Positions 6,421-15,673 of a stretch of DNA of 20,475 bases are shown one piece after another; positions within the stretch are counted from its first letter, which is position 1; the number at the start of each line of letters is the position of its first letter. A program made the translations under genes and the position numbers. The notes under the pieces are model-generated. The model searched no databases, was not told the DNA's origin, and saw nothing but the letters and a program-made list of their open reading frames with translations. The stretch is taken from NCBI GenBank assembly GCA_031401035.1, contig JANNRA010000157.1:1-20475 (forward strand). Direction: 5' to 3'. This stretch comes from JANNRA01 sp031401035 (lineage in GTDB: Bacteria; Desulfobacterota; Binatia; HRBIN30; CADEER01).

Positions 6421-9400
6421 CTAGGCGCAGTGCGGCCCGAAGGGGTTGACGGTGAATTTGCACTGATTCGACTTGCACTCCTTCTTCGTCAGGCACGACG
6501 CGCCGCCGTCCTTCTTGCCGCGGCAGACGTTGTCCGCGGCGGTGAGCGGGTTGCGCAGCTTGCAGTACTGCCCGGACGGGCAGCCGGTGTCCTTGCCGTG
6601 GCACACGCAGGTGCCTTCCGGCAGGCCGCAGAACGGTTGGAAGCCGCCGCAGATCAGCGGTGCGGCGCATTCGCCGTCGAAACGGCACGGATCGCCCATC
6701 TGCTCGCTGTTGGGGCAGTAGCGCGGCTTGACGAGGCCACCGAAGCAGAAGATCTGCGGGTAATCGAGTTCGCGCAGCCCCTTCGGCCGGTACGGAGCGA
6801 TGCCGGAGATGTCGACGTCGTTGGCCAGATCGGCCGGCCCGTTGCGCGGCTGCGGCAGGTCGTTGGCGCGCAGCCACATGCGGATGAACGTCTCCGCCGA
6901 GCCGTGGCGCAGCGGCGCGACCGCGGCGGTCGACAGGCCGACGTGCTCGAGATCCCTGAGGACGTCCACCTCCTGGCCGGTGTCGGCGAGGCCGAGCCGG
7001 TCGTAGGCGGTGCCGAGTTTGTTCGTCTGCGCCTTGGCCTGGCAGATCCCTTCGGCGCGGAATCCCGCCGAGCAGGCGCCGTTCGGGTTCTGGCGCGGCT
7101 TGCCCGGCAGGCTGCGATCGATGAAGCGCGGTCGCGTGTTCTGGGTGAACGCGTTGAGGTCGCTGCCCATCGCCATCGGCACTTTCAGGCCCTGGCGTCC
7201 GAACTCGTAGGCTTGGGCGAGCGAGCGGCTCGACCCGGCGCAGGTGTTGGCGACGCCGGCGGGCGTGTAGTCGTGCTCCTCCAGGTAACCGATGCGCAGT
7301 CCCACCAGCCCGCCGCTGCGGCGGATCTTCTGCGCCACCCAGGCCGGCACCGAGTGCTCGATGACGTTGTGGTTGGTGCCGCCGTATGCCGGCTCCAGCT
7401 CACGGAACTTCGTGTGCGAGTGGAAGAGCGGGTAGTACACGTTCTGTTTGGCGATCTGGTAGGCGCGCAGCATGCCGCGCTCGGGCAGGTGCGCGATGTC
7501 GATGAGCATCCCCTTGTCGATCAGGGCCTGGACGAGGATCTCGCCTTCCGGCCTCAGCCCGAGAGCGTTCTTGCAGACGCCGTCGCTGTCCTCGAAGACG
7601 TCGAAGCCGAGCCGCGCCCGCGTGCAGTCGGTATCGATGCCGCAGGAGGGTCCGTAGCGGTTGTCGGCGAACTGGAACACTTCGAACAGCGGGTTGATGA
7701 GCGCCGCGCCGGCGAAGCCGTTGTCGGTCTCGTGCGCCAACTGCACCGAGCGGACATCGTACGGCGGGTCGTAGTACTTCTGCACCACCGCCGCGATGGC
7801 GGCGGCGTCGGGTGGAGTGGTGGGGTCGGCGAAGAGGGTATTGAAGAGGTCGGTGGTCTCGATGGCGATGACCAGAGCGAGCTTGCCGCTGTTGATGATG
7901 TTCATCGCGTCCTGCGGGCCCAGCGCGATCTGCACCCAGCTGGCGTTGGCGCTGGCGAACTGGTGCGCCAGCGCGATCTGCCGGTCGACGTCGTCCATCT
8001 CGTCGCAGCCGTAGGGGCTGAGCGGCGGCAGCAGCTCGCAGAACGGGGCGAAGCCACCGGTCGCCACGACGATCAGCTGCAGTCCGTCCTGGTGCGCCTT
8101 GAGCAAGGTGTTGCGCTGGCCGCGTTGATGGACCAGTGCGTCCCAGCGCGGCCAGCCGGAGCCCGGTACGCGGCGCTTGGTGTGAAAGCCGGTGTCGCCG
8201 CCGCTGCCTTCGATCTTACCCATCAGCTCCGAGAACGCCGCCGGTCCGGCGCCGCTGGCCATGAAGAGGGCCGCCAGGGCGCCGGGCGCGGACTGCAGCG
8301 TCGCCAGCGCCGATGGGCACCCGGCGAGGTCGCCGAGCACCGGCAGCAGCGTCGCCACCCGCCCGTGCGGCGGCAAGCCGAAGCCGTTGCCGTCGCAGGT
8401 GTGCAACGGCGCGCTGACCTTGCCGTCGCGCCAGCGCGCTCCGTACGCGTCCTCGTCGAACAGGTGATGGTGGACGTCGGCACTGCCGGGGCGCAGTTCC
8501 AGCGGCCGCGGCCGCATCGGGCAGTCCTCGCCGAACTGTCCCTGCACGCACTCGATGTCGCACAGGCGCGCCTCGAGGCCGTCGTCGAAGAAGCACTTCG
8601 TTGGCGGTGGCGGAACCGCGGCCGGAATCGGATTGACCCCGCACTCCTCGGGGTCGAGCGGCTCGAACTGGCAGCGGTGCTCGCTCTCGAGGCAGATGTC
8701 GTGGGTGCAGGCATCGCCGTCGTCGCAGTCGCTGCTCGCCTCGCAGCAGGGGGTGATGTTGGTGCCCTCGCGATCGTGCAGCCAGTCGCCGAAGGCGGCG
8801 CCGTTCTTCCAGTCGTGCGTGCAGCCCTGTTCCTTCGGCACCGTGTAGCCGGGTGTGGGCGACGGCGGCGGGTCGAAATCGGCTTCGGGCTCGTACTCGA
8901 CGAGGCGATCGTCGGTGCAGAACAGGCCGTCGTCGCAGTTGATGACCGCCGCGGCGTCGCCCTCGGTGTTCTTGAGCGACGGCACGCAGAGCTCCGCCAC
9001 GTCGACCAGCTGCATGACCCCGGGGCCGAACTGGTTGTTGGTGTACACGGCGTCGACCGGGCTCTCGAACGGCACCGAGGCGAGGTCGGGCGGGCCGTCC
9101 ATGCCGTCCGGCGGCTGGCCGTCCGGCGGCTGGATGACCAGCGGCGACAGCGCCACCTGGTAGCACATGAGGTGTGTGGGGTGGCGCGGCGCCGACGGCG
9201 CCTCGCCGTTCTTGTCCGCCGGCGCGCACAGGCGCGTCGGCGCGATGACGTCGACGACGCGCGTGCCGAACTGATCCTCGATGCGCACGCCCGGTATCGG
9301 GTCGAACGGCGCGGCGCCGCGCGGGCGCTGGACGGCGTGACAGAGAAAGTGGTCCACCGCCGGCAGGGACGGCGCCGCCGGCGTCTCGCTCAGATTCTTG

Positions 9401-10767
9401 GCGGTCGGTACCAGCAGCGCGGTCGGCGCCAGCACGTCGAGGTACAGCGTTCCGAACTGGTTGACGACCTTCTGCCCGGGCGCGGCGATGACGTCCTGGC
9501 GCGGCCGCACCGGATAGTCGCGTAGGTGATCCGGGTCGGCCGACGCGTCGGGGTCCTCGTCGTTCTTGTTCGCCGGCGCGCACAACGTCAGCGGCGCGGC
9601 GACATCGACCAGCGCGGCGCCGAACTGGTCCACCACGCGCGTGCCCAGAATAGGGCTGAACGTGGGGCTGAACGTGGGGCTGAACGGCGGTGCGTCCTCG
9701 GTCGCCCGGGTGCGGTAGCAGAAGAAGTGGTCCAACGGTCGGCACTTGCCGGCCGCGCCGGCGGCGGCGATGGCCTGCACCTCGCCGGCGGCGAGGGCGC
9801 GGTTGAAGATCTCCACCTCGTCGATCCAGCCGGTGAAGGAGAGGCCGCCGACGTCGCTGCGGGCGATGAGCAGCGGCGCGGCGTTGTCGACGCTGCCGGC
9901 GCGCGGCTGCGGATCGCTGAAGACGGGCTCGCCGTCGACGTAGAGCGTCAGCGCCGGCGGGTCGCTGCGGCGTACGGTGACGGCGACGTGGTGCGGCCGG
10001 CCGTCGGCGAGCGACGGGCCGGCGGACACGTAGTTGGTGCAGGCTGCGCCGCTGCTGGCGCAGACGTTGTTGCCGTTGGCGGCATCGGCCAGTTGGACGC
10101 CGAGGCGGCCGTTGAAGAGGAAGAACTCGTAGCCGCGCACGCCTCCCCCGCGTCCAACGGCGCGCTTGTCGACGATCGCCTGGGCGCCCGCAGCGGCCGC
10201 GGCGTCGACGCTGATCCAGGCGTCGAGCGAGAAGTCGCCGGCGGCGAAGTTCAGCTGCGGGGCATCGCCCACCGCGACGGATGTCGCCGGACCGGCGAAC
10301 GCCAGCGCGCCGCCGACCATACCGGCCACGGGTTGGGGACCGTCCGGGTATCCAAGCGGGCCCGCCGCGGCGGTGCCGGTGGCGTTGCCGGGCGCCAGAT
10401 CGCGGACCTCGGGGCCGCCGCCGTCGTCCATCGGATACCAGGCCACCAGGCCGTCCGGCGCCAGCACGCATTCCCTTGGGACGCAGCCGGCGAGTGAACG
10501 GGTGACCGCGCGCAGCAGGTCGTCGATGCCGATGCGGCCGTCGCCGCCGAGGTCGGCGCCCTGGCAGCGCGTCAGGTCGGCGCTACCGAGGGCGATGTTC
10601 ACCAGCGTCAGCAACTCGTCGACGGTGACCGTGCCGTCGCCGCCGCAGTCGCCGGGGCAACCCGCCGCGGCCGGACGCGGCAGCGACACCAAGATCAGCA
10701 GCGCGGCGGCGGCGAGGGCCGCGGCGCGCGTGCGGAACATCCTCGAAATCGGTCGTTGCGGTTGCAT
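6421..10767 (-). CDS. Giant exported multidomain protein: EF-hand pair, LamG, QFG repeats, peptidase M19-like domain
   Basis: This 1448-residue protein starts at the ATG behind GGGAGG; an upstream extension runs through a REP-like repeat and was rejected. Visible parts are as follows. A signal peptide with hydrophobic core AAALAAAALLILVSLP ends near residue 35. A dockerin-like EF-hand pair spans about 37-95 (loops from Asp40 and Asp72). A LamG/concanavalin-like domain spans about 106-335 (GLVAWYPMDD, FSLDAWISV, WIDEVEIFNRAL). Four ~62-residue repeats with D/NQFG and KN motifs lie at about 346-600. A Cys-rich stretch (CDDGDACTHDIC) lies at about 609-750. A domain resembling membrane dipeptidase (M19) spans about 760-1290, with metal-ligand candidates in ADVHHH (764-768), Glu970, IDIAHL (His1093), FHSHT and GSDLNAF (Asp1203). 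A Cys-rich tail closes it. It is probably a secreted or surface hydrolase; activity and substrate are unproven. Confidence 0.85.
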   Translation of the reverse strand: MQPQRPISRMFRTRAAALAAAALLILVSLPRPAAAGCPGDCGGDGTVTVDELLTLVNIALGSADLTRCQGADLGGDGRIGIDDLLRAVTRSLAGCVPRECVLAPDGLVAWYPMDDGGGPEVRDLAPGNATGTAAAGPLGYPDGPQPVAGMVGGALAFAGPATSVAVGDAPQLNFAAGDFSLDAWISVDAAAAAGAQAIVDKRAVGRGGGVRGYEFFLFNGRLGVQLADAANGNNVCASSGAACTNYVSAGPSLADGRPHHVAVTVRRSDPPALTLYVDGEPVFSDPQPRAGSVDNAAPLLIARSDVGGLSFTGWIDEVEIFNRALAAGEVQAIAAAGAAGKCRPLDHFFCYRTRATEDAPPFSPTFSPTFSPILGTRVVDQFGAALVDVAAPLTLCAPANKNDEDPDASADPDHLRDYPVRPRQDVIAAPGQKVVNQFGTLYLDVLAPTALLVPTAKNLSETPAAPSLPAVDHFLCHAVQRPRGAAPFDPIPGVRIEDQFGTRVVDVIAPTRLCAPADKNGEAPSAPRHPTHLMCYQVALSPLVIQPPDGQPPDGMDGPPDLASVPFESPVDAVYTNNQFGPGVMQLVDVAELCVPSLKNTEGDAAAVINCDDGLFCTDDRLVEYEPEADFDPPPSPTPGYTVPKEQGCTHDWKNGAAFGDWLHDREGTNITPCCEASSDCDDGDACTHDICLESEHRCQFEPLDPEECGVNPIPAAVPPPPTKCFFDDGLEARLCDIECVQGQFGEDCPMRPRPLELRPGSADVHHHLFDEDAYGARWRDGKVSAPLHTCDGNGFGLPPHGRVATLLPVLGDLAGCPSALATLQSAPGALAALFMASGAGPAAFSELMGKIEGSGGDTGFHTKRRVPGSGWPRWDALVHQRGQRNTLLKAHQDGLQLIVVATGGFAPFCELLPPLSPYGCDEMDDVDRQIALAHQFASANASWVQIALGPQDAMNIINSGKLALVIAIETTDLFNTLFADPTTPPDAAAIAAVVQKYYDPPYDVRSVQLAHETDNGFAGAALINPLFEVFQFADNRYGPSCGIDTDCTRARLGFDVFEDSDGVCKNALGLRPEGEILVQALIDKGMLIDIAHLPERGMLRAYQIAKQNVYYPLFHSHTKFRELEPAYGGTNHNVIEHSVPAWVAQKIRRSGGLVGLRIGYLEEHDYTPAGVANTCAGSSRSLAQAYEFGRQGLKVPMAMGSDLNAFTQNTRPRFIDRSLPGKPRQNPNGACSAGFRAEGICQAKAQTNKLGTAYDRLGLADTGQEVDVLRDLEHVGLSTAAVAPLRHGSAETFIRMWLRANDLPQPRNGPADLANDVDISGIAPYRPKGLRELDYPQIFCFGGLVKPRYCPNSEQMGDPCRFDGECAAPLICGGFQPFCGLPEGTCVCHGKDTGCPSGQYCKLRNPLTAADNVCRGKKDGGASCLTKKECKSNQCKFTVNPFGPHCA
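9653..9686 (-). repeat. 12-bp in-frame tandem repeat (nearly three copies)
   Basis: The plus-strand unit GGGCTGAACGTG occurs at 9653, 9665 and 9677, the last copy incomplete. It encodes the SPTF/SPTF/SPIL stretch after the LamG domain of the giant exported protein. The copies are identical at DNA level, which suggests recent slippage and possibly variable copy number. Confidence 0.8.
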
Positions 10768-10824
10768 GCGGCCTCCCGGCGAGTCGTGCCCGGCGCCCAT
10801 GGGCCGCGTCGGCTCATCGATTCG

Positions 10825-10867
10825 CTCACCCTCGCCCGCTGTCGTGGAGAGCGGGTCAGGGTGAGGG
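10825..10867. repeat. REP-like inverted repeat, copy 1
   Basis: CTCACCCTCGCCCGCT (10825-10840) and AGCGGGTCAGGGTGAG (10850-10865) form a 16-bp stem with two mismatches around a 9-nt loop. The minus-strand translation of this region gives PHPDPLSTTAGEGE, the spurious peptide type often produced by such dispersed repeats. The copy at 19340-19374 matches its right arm at 15 of 17 positions. It lies in the 346-bp gap between the two giant divergent genes (10768-11113). In the rest of that gap I see no gene, only a GC-rich leader with no convincing promoter hexamers. Confidence 0.7.
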
Positions 10868-11113
10868 AATCTCGCCTGCGGAGTCCGCTGCCTGTGCATT
10901 CACGCCCGACGTCGTCGCACGCCATTGCCCGGACCAGATCGCGGCCTGCGGCGGTAGCAGCGACGTCTAAAAATCCTCCAGATGTGGGGATGATCCTCCC
11001 GCCAGCCGTTACGGTCAAGCCAGAAGGCCGCGGCTGCCGTGCCGCGCCGCACCGGCGCGAATCGCTGTCGCCGAGCCGCTGGTGGTCCGCTACCATGCCC
11101 CAGGAGAGTCAGG

Positions 11114-14100
11114 ATGATTGGGCGGTGTGGTCTGTGGGGATGTGCCCTGATGCTCGGTGTGCTCGCCGTTCCCTTCCTGCCAGCAGGGGCGGCGGCGATC
11201 GTTGACGTCAACAAGAGCTTCAGTCCGATCAACATCTTTCCGGGCCAGAGTTCGACCCTGACGATCCAGCTCTTCAACTCCAACACCGTCGCGGCGACTG
11301 GCACCGCCTTCAGCGACGCGCTGCCGGCCAACGTCACGGCGACGGCGGTCGGCGTCAACTCCTGCGGCGGCACGGTGACCATCGTGCCGAACACCGCGGT
11401 GGCGCTCAGCGGCGGCACGGTGCCGGCCGGCGACGGCCTCAACTCCGGCAGCTGCGCCATCAGCGTCGCGGTCGTCGCCGCGGTCACCGGCACCTACGTC
11501 AACACCATCCCGGTCGGCGGCGTGACCTCGAGCCAGGGGGCAAGCCCGTTGGCGGCCAACGCGACGCTGACGGTCGCCACCGCCCTGCCGGTGACCGGCA
11601 CCAAGGCCTTCGCCCCGACCACCATCCACGTCACCGGCGCCAGTCTGCTGACGATCACCCTGTCGAATCCCAACAACGGCGCCCTCGCCAACGTCGCCTT
11701 CACCGACACCCTGCCGGTGCCGATCGTCATCGACAGCCCGCTGGTCACCGGCGGCACGTGCGGCGGCGCGTTCACCGACGGCGGCGGCGGCAGCCTCGAC
11801 CCCGGCGATCTCAGCTTTCGCATCCGCGGCGCGGCGCTGGCGGCGAACGGCTCGTGCACGGTGACGGTGCGTGTCACGGTCGCCGCCGCGCGCGTCAGCG
11901 TCGCGCAGAATGCGGCGGTGACCAACAGCATCGCCATTGGCGCCGTCACCGCCTGCGCTACTGCTGTCGACCCATGCCCCATGGCAGGGGTGGTGGCGTC
12001 GAACAGCGCCGCGATCAGCGGCAACATCACGGTCCAGACCGGGGCGCAGATCACCAAGGCATTCGCGCCGGCGACGATCCTGCAGAACGGCACGGCGACC
12101 CTCACCCTGACGCTGCGTAACTTCAATGTCGCCGTAATCACCAACGCCAATCTGACGGACGCCATGCCGGCCGGCATCACCGTCATCGGGCCGGTCGCGA
12201 CGACCTGCGGCGGCACGGCCTCTTTCACTGCCGGCCAGGTGCAGCTCGCCGGCGGTACCATCCCGGCCGCGTCGAACCCGAACGCCAACAGCTCCGGCAG
12301 CTGCACGCTGACCGCGACGGTGCGCGGCGACAACGCCGGCGCCCTGGTCAACAGCGTACCGGCCGGGACGCTCAACGGCATCAACTACGCCGCCGCCAGC
12401 GGCACGCTGACGGTGCTCGCCAGCCCCGTCACGGTGGCCAAGGCCTTCAGCCCGAGCAGTCTGGTGCAGGGACAGAGCACGACGCTGACCATCACCCTGG
12501 CCAACCTCGGCGCCACGGCGGCGGCGATCACCTCCTTCGTCGACAACCTGACCACCATGGGCAGCGGCTTCCGCGTCGCTGCCAGCCCGGCTGCGTCCAC
12601 CTCCTGCGGCGGCACGCTCACCGCCACGCCGGGTGCGACCGCGGTCAGCCTGGCCGGCGGCAGCATCCCGGCGAACGGCAGCTGCGCCATCGTCGTGCCG
12701 GTGACGACGTCGATCACGGCCAGCAACGGCAATCGGACCAACACCGTGGCCGCCGGCGGCCTGGTGACCAGCCAGGGCAACAACCAGAACCCGGCGACGG
12801 CGACCCTGACCGTCAACCGCGCCGCCGGGGTGAGCAAGGCGTTCGCGCCATCGACGGTGGTGGCGGGCGGCGTCTCGCGCCTGACCATCACCATCACCCA
12901 CAGCAACGGCGCGGTGGCGTTCACCGGCATGGGGCTGACCGACAACCTCGCCACCATGGGCGCCGGACATACCGTCGCCGCGGTGCCCAACGTCTCGAAC
13001 ACCTGCGGCGGCACCGTCACCGCCGCCGCCGGCGCGACCAGCATCACGCTGGCCGGCGGCGCGCTCGGCGCCGGCGCCACGAGTTGCCAGATCCGGGTCG
13101 ACATCCAGACGCCGGCCGGCACCGGTGCGGCGACCAACACCATCGCTGCCAATGCGCTGACCACCTCCCAGGGAGCGACCTACAACACCACCGCGACCGC
13201 CACGTTGACGCGGCGCAGCGCCGCCGTGACCCTCAACAAGGCCTTCGCGCCGGTGGTGAGCAACGGCGGCGGGCCGGTGGCGGCGCTGGTCACCATCGCC
13301 AACACCCAGCCCGGCGCCATCGCCCTGACCAACGTGGTGCTGACCGACGTGCTGCCGCCCAGCGTGCAGGTGTACGGCACGCCCAACCCCACCTTCACCG
13401 GCACCGGCTGCAGCGGCGGAGCCGTCACGGCGGTGCCCGGCGCGACGCAGTTCAGCCTCGCCGGCGCCGCCATCGCCGTCAACGCGACGTGCACGATCTC
13501 GGTGCAGGTCACCGGCTTCGTCGACGGCAACCACATCAACGACATCCCCATCGGCGCCCTGGCCTCGACCGAGGGGGTGCGCAACGACAACCAGCCGTCG
13601 GCGACACTGACCATCCTGCGCAACGTCAACATCGGCAAGTTCTTCACCCCCAACCCGTTGCAGGTGGGCGGGCAGAGCGTGCTCACTCTGCAGATGTTCA
13701 ACACCAACACGGTGGCGCGGACGCTGGCCGCGCCGGGCGTCGTCGACACCCTGCCGGCCGGGCTGACCGTCACCGGCGCCGCCACGACGACCTGCAGCGG
13801 CGCGATGGTCGTGGCGCCGATCAATGGCACCCAGGTGACGGTCAACGGTGGCACGCTCAGCCCGGGTGCGACGTGCACCATCAGCGTGCCGGTGTCGGCG
13901 GCCAGCGGCTCCTATACCAACACCATTGCCGCCAACGCCGTTGCGACACTCGAGGGCTCGAGCAATCCCGACCCCGCCACGGCGCTGCTGCGCGTCGTCG
14001 CGCCACCGACGGTCGGCAAGGCCTTCGCGCCGACGTCGATCGCCGTCGGCGCGACCAGCACCATCACCTTGACGCTGCGCAACCCCAACAGCGCCGCTCT

Positions 14101-15673
14101 GCTCGCCGGCGGTCTGACCAACGCCAGCTTCTCCGACACCCTGACGGGCATGGCGATCAACGCCAACCAGGCGGCCGGCGGCACCTGCGTCGGCGCGGCA
14201 TCGAACACCTTCACCACCGGCCAGACGAGCCTCGCCCTCAGTGGCCTGACGATCCCCCCCGGCAGCCCCGGTAGCTGCACGGTGACGGTCGTGGTGACCG
14301 CCGCGGCGGCCGGCGTCTACCCGAACCAGACCTCGGGGGTGCTGACCAACCAGACGCAGACGCCCGGCACCCCCAGCTCGAGCGTGTCGCTGTCGGTGTT
14401 GGGCGCCAGCCCGACGATCGTCAAGAACTTCTCGCCCGACCCGATCTTCGCCGGAGATGCGACGACGCTGACCTTCACCCTGGCGAACAGCAACGCGGTG
14501 CCGGTGACGCTCGCCAACCCCGCCTTCAGCGACATCTTCCCGACCACGCCAGGCGCCATGACCATCGCCGGTCCCCTGACTGTCGTGAACACCTGCGGCG
14601 GTACCCTCAACGACTCCGCCAACGGCAGCCTGGGCATCGGCGATGTCGGCATCCGCTACAACAACGGCTCCATCGCCGCCGGCGGCAGCTGCACGGTCGC
14701 CGTCAACGTCACGGCACCCGCCGCCGGTCTCTACAGCAACAGCTCATCACTTCTGGCGAGCACCAACGCCGGCGTCAGCAGTCTGCCGGCGACCGACACG
14801 CTGACGGTGTCGATCGCGACGCCGACCGCGACTCCCACCGCGACCGCGACGACGACGATCACCGCGACCGCGACGCCGACGCCGACCGCTACGAGCACCG
14901 CGACGACGACCGGCACGGCGACCGCAACACCCACCGCGACCGCGACCAGCACCGCGACGGCGACAGACACGGCGACCGCGACACCGACGGCGACGGCCAC
15001 CAGCACGGCGACCGCAACCGACACGCCGACGGAGACGCCGACCGCGACTGGCACCGCAACGGCGACGGACACCGCGACCGCGACGCCGACGGCAACCGCG
15101 ACCAGCACGGCGACCGCAACCGACACGCCGACGGCGACGCCGACCGCGACCGGCACTGCGACGGTGACGGACACCGCGACCGCGACGCCGACGGCGACCG
15201 CCACCAGCACGGCGACCGCGACCGACACGCCGACGGTGACGCCGACCGCCACTGGCACCGCGACCGCGACGCCAGTCGCACCGCGTCTCACCAGCGGCGT
15301 GATCGCAGGTTCCGATCGCGTCAGCGGGCGCAGCGCGCCGGGGTGCCCGGGGACCAATTCCATCGCCATCTACGACTGCGGACCGGAGCAGCCGCCGCTC
15401 TGCCATGACGGCAGCGATCGCCTGATCGGCGTCGGCACGAAGCGCCCCGACGGCACCTTCGACATAGCCGTCGCGCCGCCGCTAGTCGCGGGCCAACGCG
15501 TCTACGCCGTCGACGGCTGTTTCACTCCGCCGCTCGTCGGTCCGCCCGTGCTGGTGGTTGCCAAGGCGCCCGCACCGCTGCTCGGATCTGGCGGCGCGAT
15601 GATTGCCGTGCTGCTGCTGCTCTGGGTGGTCCGCTCCGGGCTGGCGGCGCGCGGCCCGGCGCGCGTCGATTGA
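11114..15673 (+). CDS. Giant surface protein with nine DUF11-like beta repeats, Thr-rich stalk and C-terminal membrane anchor
   Basis: This 1519-residue protein starts at the ATG seven bases after CAGGAG; an in-frame ATG 75 bp upstream lacks a good site and would bury the signal peptide. The signal peptide ends in AGAAA near residue 28. Nine tandem units of about 125-150 residues follow, beginning near residues 29, 160, 312, 439, 571, 704, 838, 965 and 1100. Each opens with a K-[AS]-F-[AS]-P type motif (NKSFSP, TKAFAP, GKFFTP and so on) and contains SFSDTLP-like and SCGGT segments and paired cysteines. This matches the conserved-repeat/DUF11 type seen in exported adhesin-like proteins. Then come a Thr-Ala-Pro linker (about 1235-1388), a compact Cys-containing C-terminal domain, a single hydrophobic span GGAMIAVLLLLWVV and a basic tail, as in sorted or anchored proteins. 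It is probably a cell-surface stalk or adhesin. No enzyme motif was seen. Confidence 0.85.
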   Translation: MIGRCGLWGCALMLGVLAVPFLPAGAAAIVDVNKSFSPINIFPGQSSTLTIQLFNSNTVAATGTAFSDALPANVTATAVGVNSCGGTVTIVPNTAVALSGGTVPAGDGLNSGSCAISVAVVAAVTGTYVNTIPVGGVTSSQGASPLAANATLTVATALPVTGTKAFAPTTIHVTGASLLTITLSNPNNGALANVAFTDTLPVPIVIDSPLVTGGTCGGAFTDGGGGSLDPGDLSFRIRGAALAANGSCTVTVRVTVAAARVSVAQNAAVTNSIAIGAVTACATAVDPCPMAGVVASNSAAISGNITVQTGAQITKAFAPATILQNGTATLTLTLRNFNVAVITNANLTDAMPAGITVIGPVATTCGGTASFTAGQVQLAGGTIPAASNPNANSSGSCTLTATVRGDNAGALVNSVPAGTLNGINYAAASGTLTVLASPVTVAKAFSPSSLVQGQSTTLTITLANLGATAAAITSFVDNLTTMGSGFRVAASPAASTSCGGTLTATPGATAVSLAGGSIPANGSCAIVVPVTTSITASNGNRTNTVAAGGLVTSQGNNQNPATATLTVNRAAGVSKAFAPSTVVAGGVSRLTITITHSNGAVAFTGMGLTDNLATMGAGHTVAAVPNVSNTCGGTVTAAAGATSITLAGGALGAGATSCQIRVDIQTPAGTGAATNTIAANALTTSQGATYNTTATATLTRRSAAVTLNKAFAPVVSNGGGPVAALVTIANTQPGAIALTNVVLTDVLPPSVQVYGTPNPTFTGTGCSGGAVTAVPGATQFSLAGAAIAVNATCTISVQVTGFVDGNHINDIPIGALASTEGVRNDNQPSATLTILRNVNIGKFFTPNPLQVGGQSVLTLQMFNTNTVARTLAAPGVVDTLPAGLTVTGAATTTCSGAMVVAPINGTQVTVNGGTLSPGATCTISVPVSAASGSYTNTIAANAVATLEGSSNPDPATALLRVVAPPTVGKAFAPTSIAVGATSTITLTLRNPNSAALLAGGLTNASFSDTLTGMAINANQAAGGTCVGAASNTFTTGQTSLALSGLTIPPGSPGSCTVTVVVTAAAAGVYPNQTSGVLTNQTQTPGTPSSSVSLSVLGASPTIVKNFSPDPIFAGDATTLTFTLANSNAVPVTLANPAFSDIFPTTPGAMTIAGPLTVVNTCGGTLNDSANGSLGIGDVGIRYNNGSIAAGGSCTVAVNVTAPAAGLYSNSSSLLASTNAGVSSLPATDTLTVSIATPTATPTATATTTITATATPTPTATSTATTTGTATATPTATATSTATATDTATATPTATATSTATATDTPTETPTATGTATATDTATATPTATATSTATATDTPTATPTATGTATVTDTATATPTATATSTATATDTPTVTPTATGTATATPVAPRLTSGVIAGSDRVSGRSAPGCPGTNSIAIYDCGPEQPPLCHDGSDRLIGVGTKRPDGTFDIAVAPPLVAGQRVYAVDGCFTPPLVGPPVLVVAKAPAPLLGSGGAMIAVLLLLWVVRSGLAARGPARVD
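14960..15265 (+). repeat. 102-bp tandem repeat, three copies, encoding the Thr-rich stalk
   Basis: Three in-frame units of 102 bp (34 residues) begin at 14960, 15062 and 15164. Each encodes TDTATATPTATATSTATATD followed by TPT-x-TPTATGTAT with x = E, A or V. They sit in a longer Thr-Ala low-complexity tract (about 14817-15278). Differences are mostly single substitutions at codon third positions, so the array arose by duplication and has begun to drift. Length variation by slippage or unequal crossover is expected. Confidence 0.9.

Noticed and set aside
5359..9525. A 1388-codon open frame on the plus strand across pyrG and the giant gene
   Set aside because: It overlaps pyrG out of frame and runs antisense to the M19-like protein. 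Its translation is Arg/Ala/Gly-rich without domains, a typical shadow in GC-rich DNA.
8216..10471. A 751-codon frame inside the giant minus-strand gene
   Set aside because: Same strand but another frame, Arg-rich, no domains; the overlapping frame has a signal peptide, LamG and EF-hand motifs.
10768..10899. N-terminal extension of the giant protein by 44 residues
   Set aside because: It translates the REP-like repeat (PHPDPLSTTAGEGE), lacks a ribosome-binding site and would precede the signal peptide; GGGAGG before the inner ATG fits better.
11090..13534. An 814-codon frame antisense to the repeat protein
   Set aside because: It mirrors the repeats of the sense gene and shows only Gly/Arg/Asp-rich low-complexity sequence.
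14817..15278. Possible CRISPR-like or satellite array
   Set aside because: The units are contiguous, in frame and encode a Thr-rich linker; there are no spacers.
14731..15369. A Val/Ala-rich minus-strand frame that looks like a membrane protein
   Set aside because: It is the reverse complement of the Thr-Ala codon repeat; hydrophobicity follows from the repeat, not from a gene.
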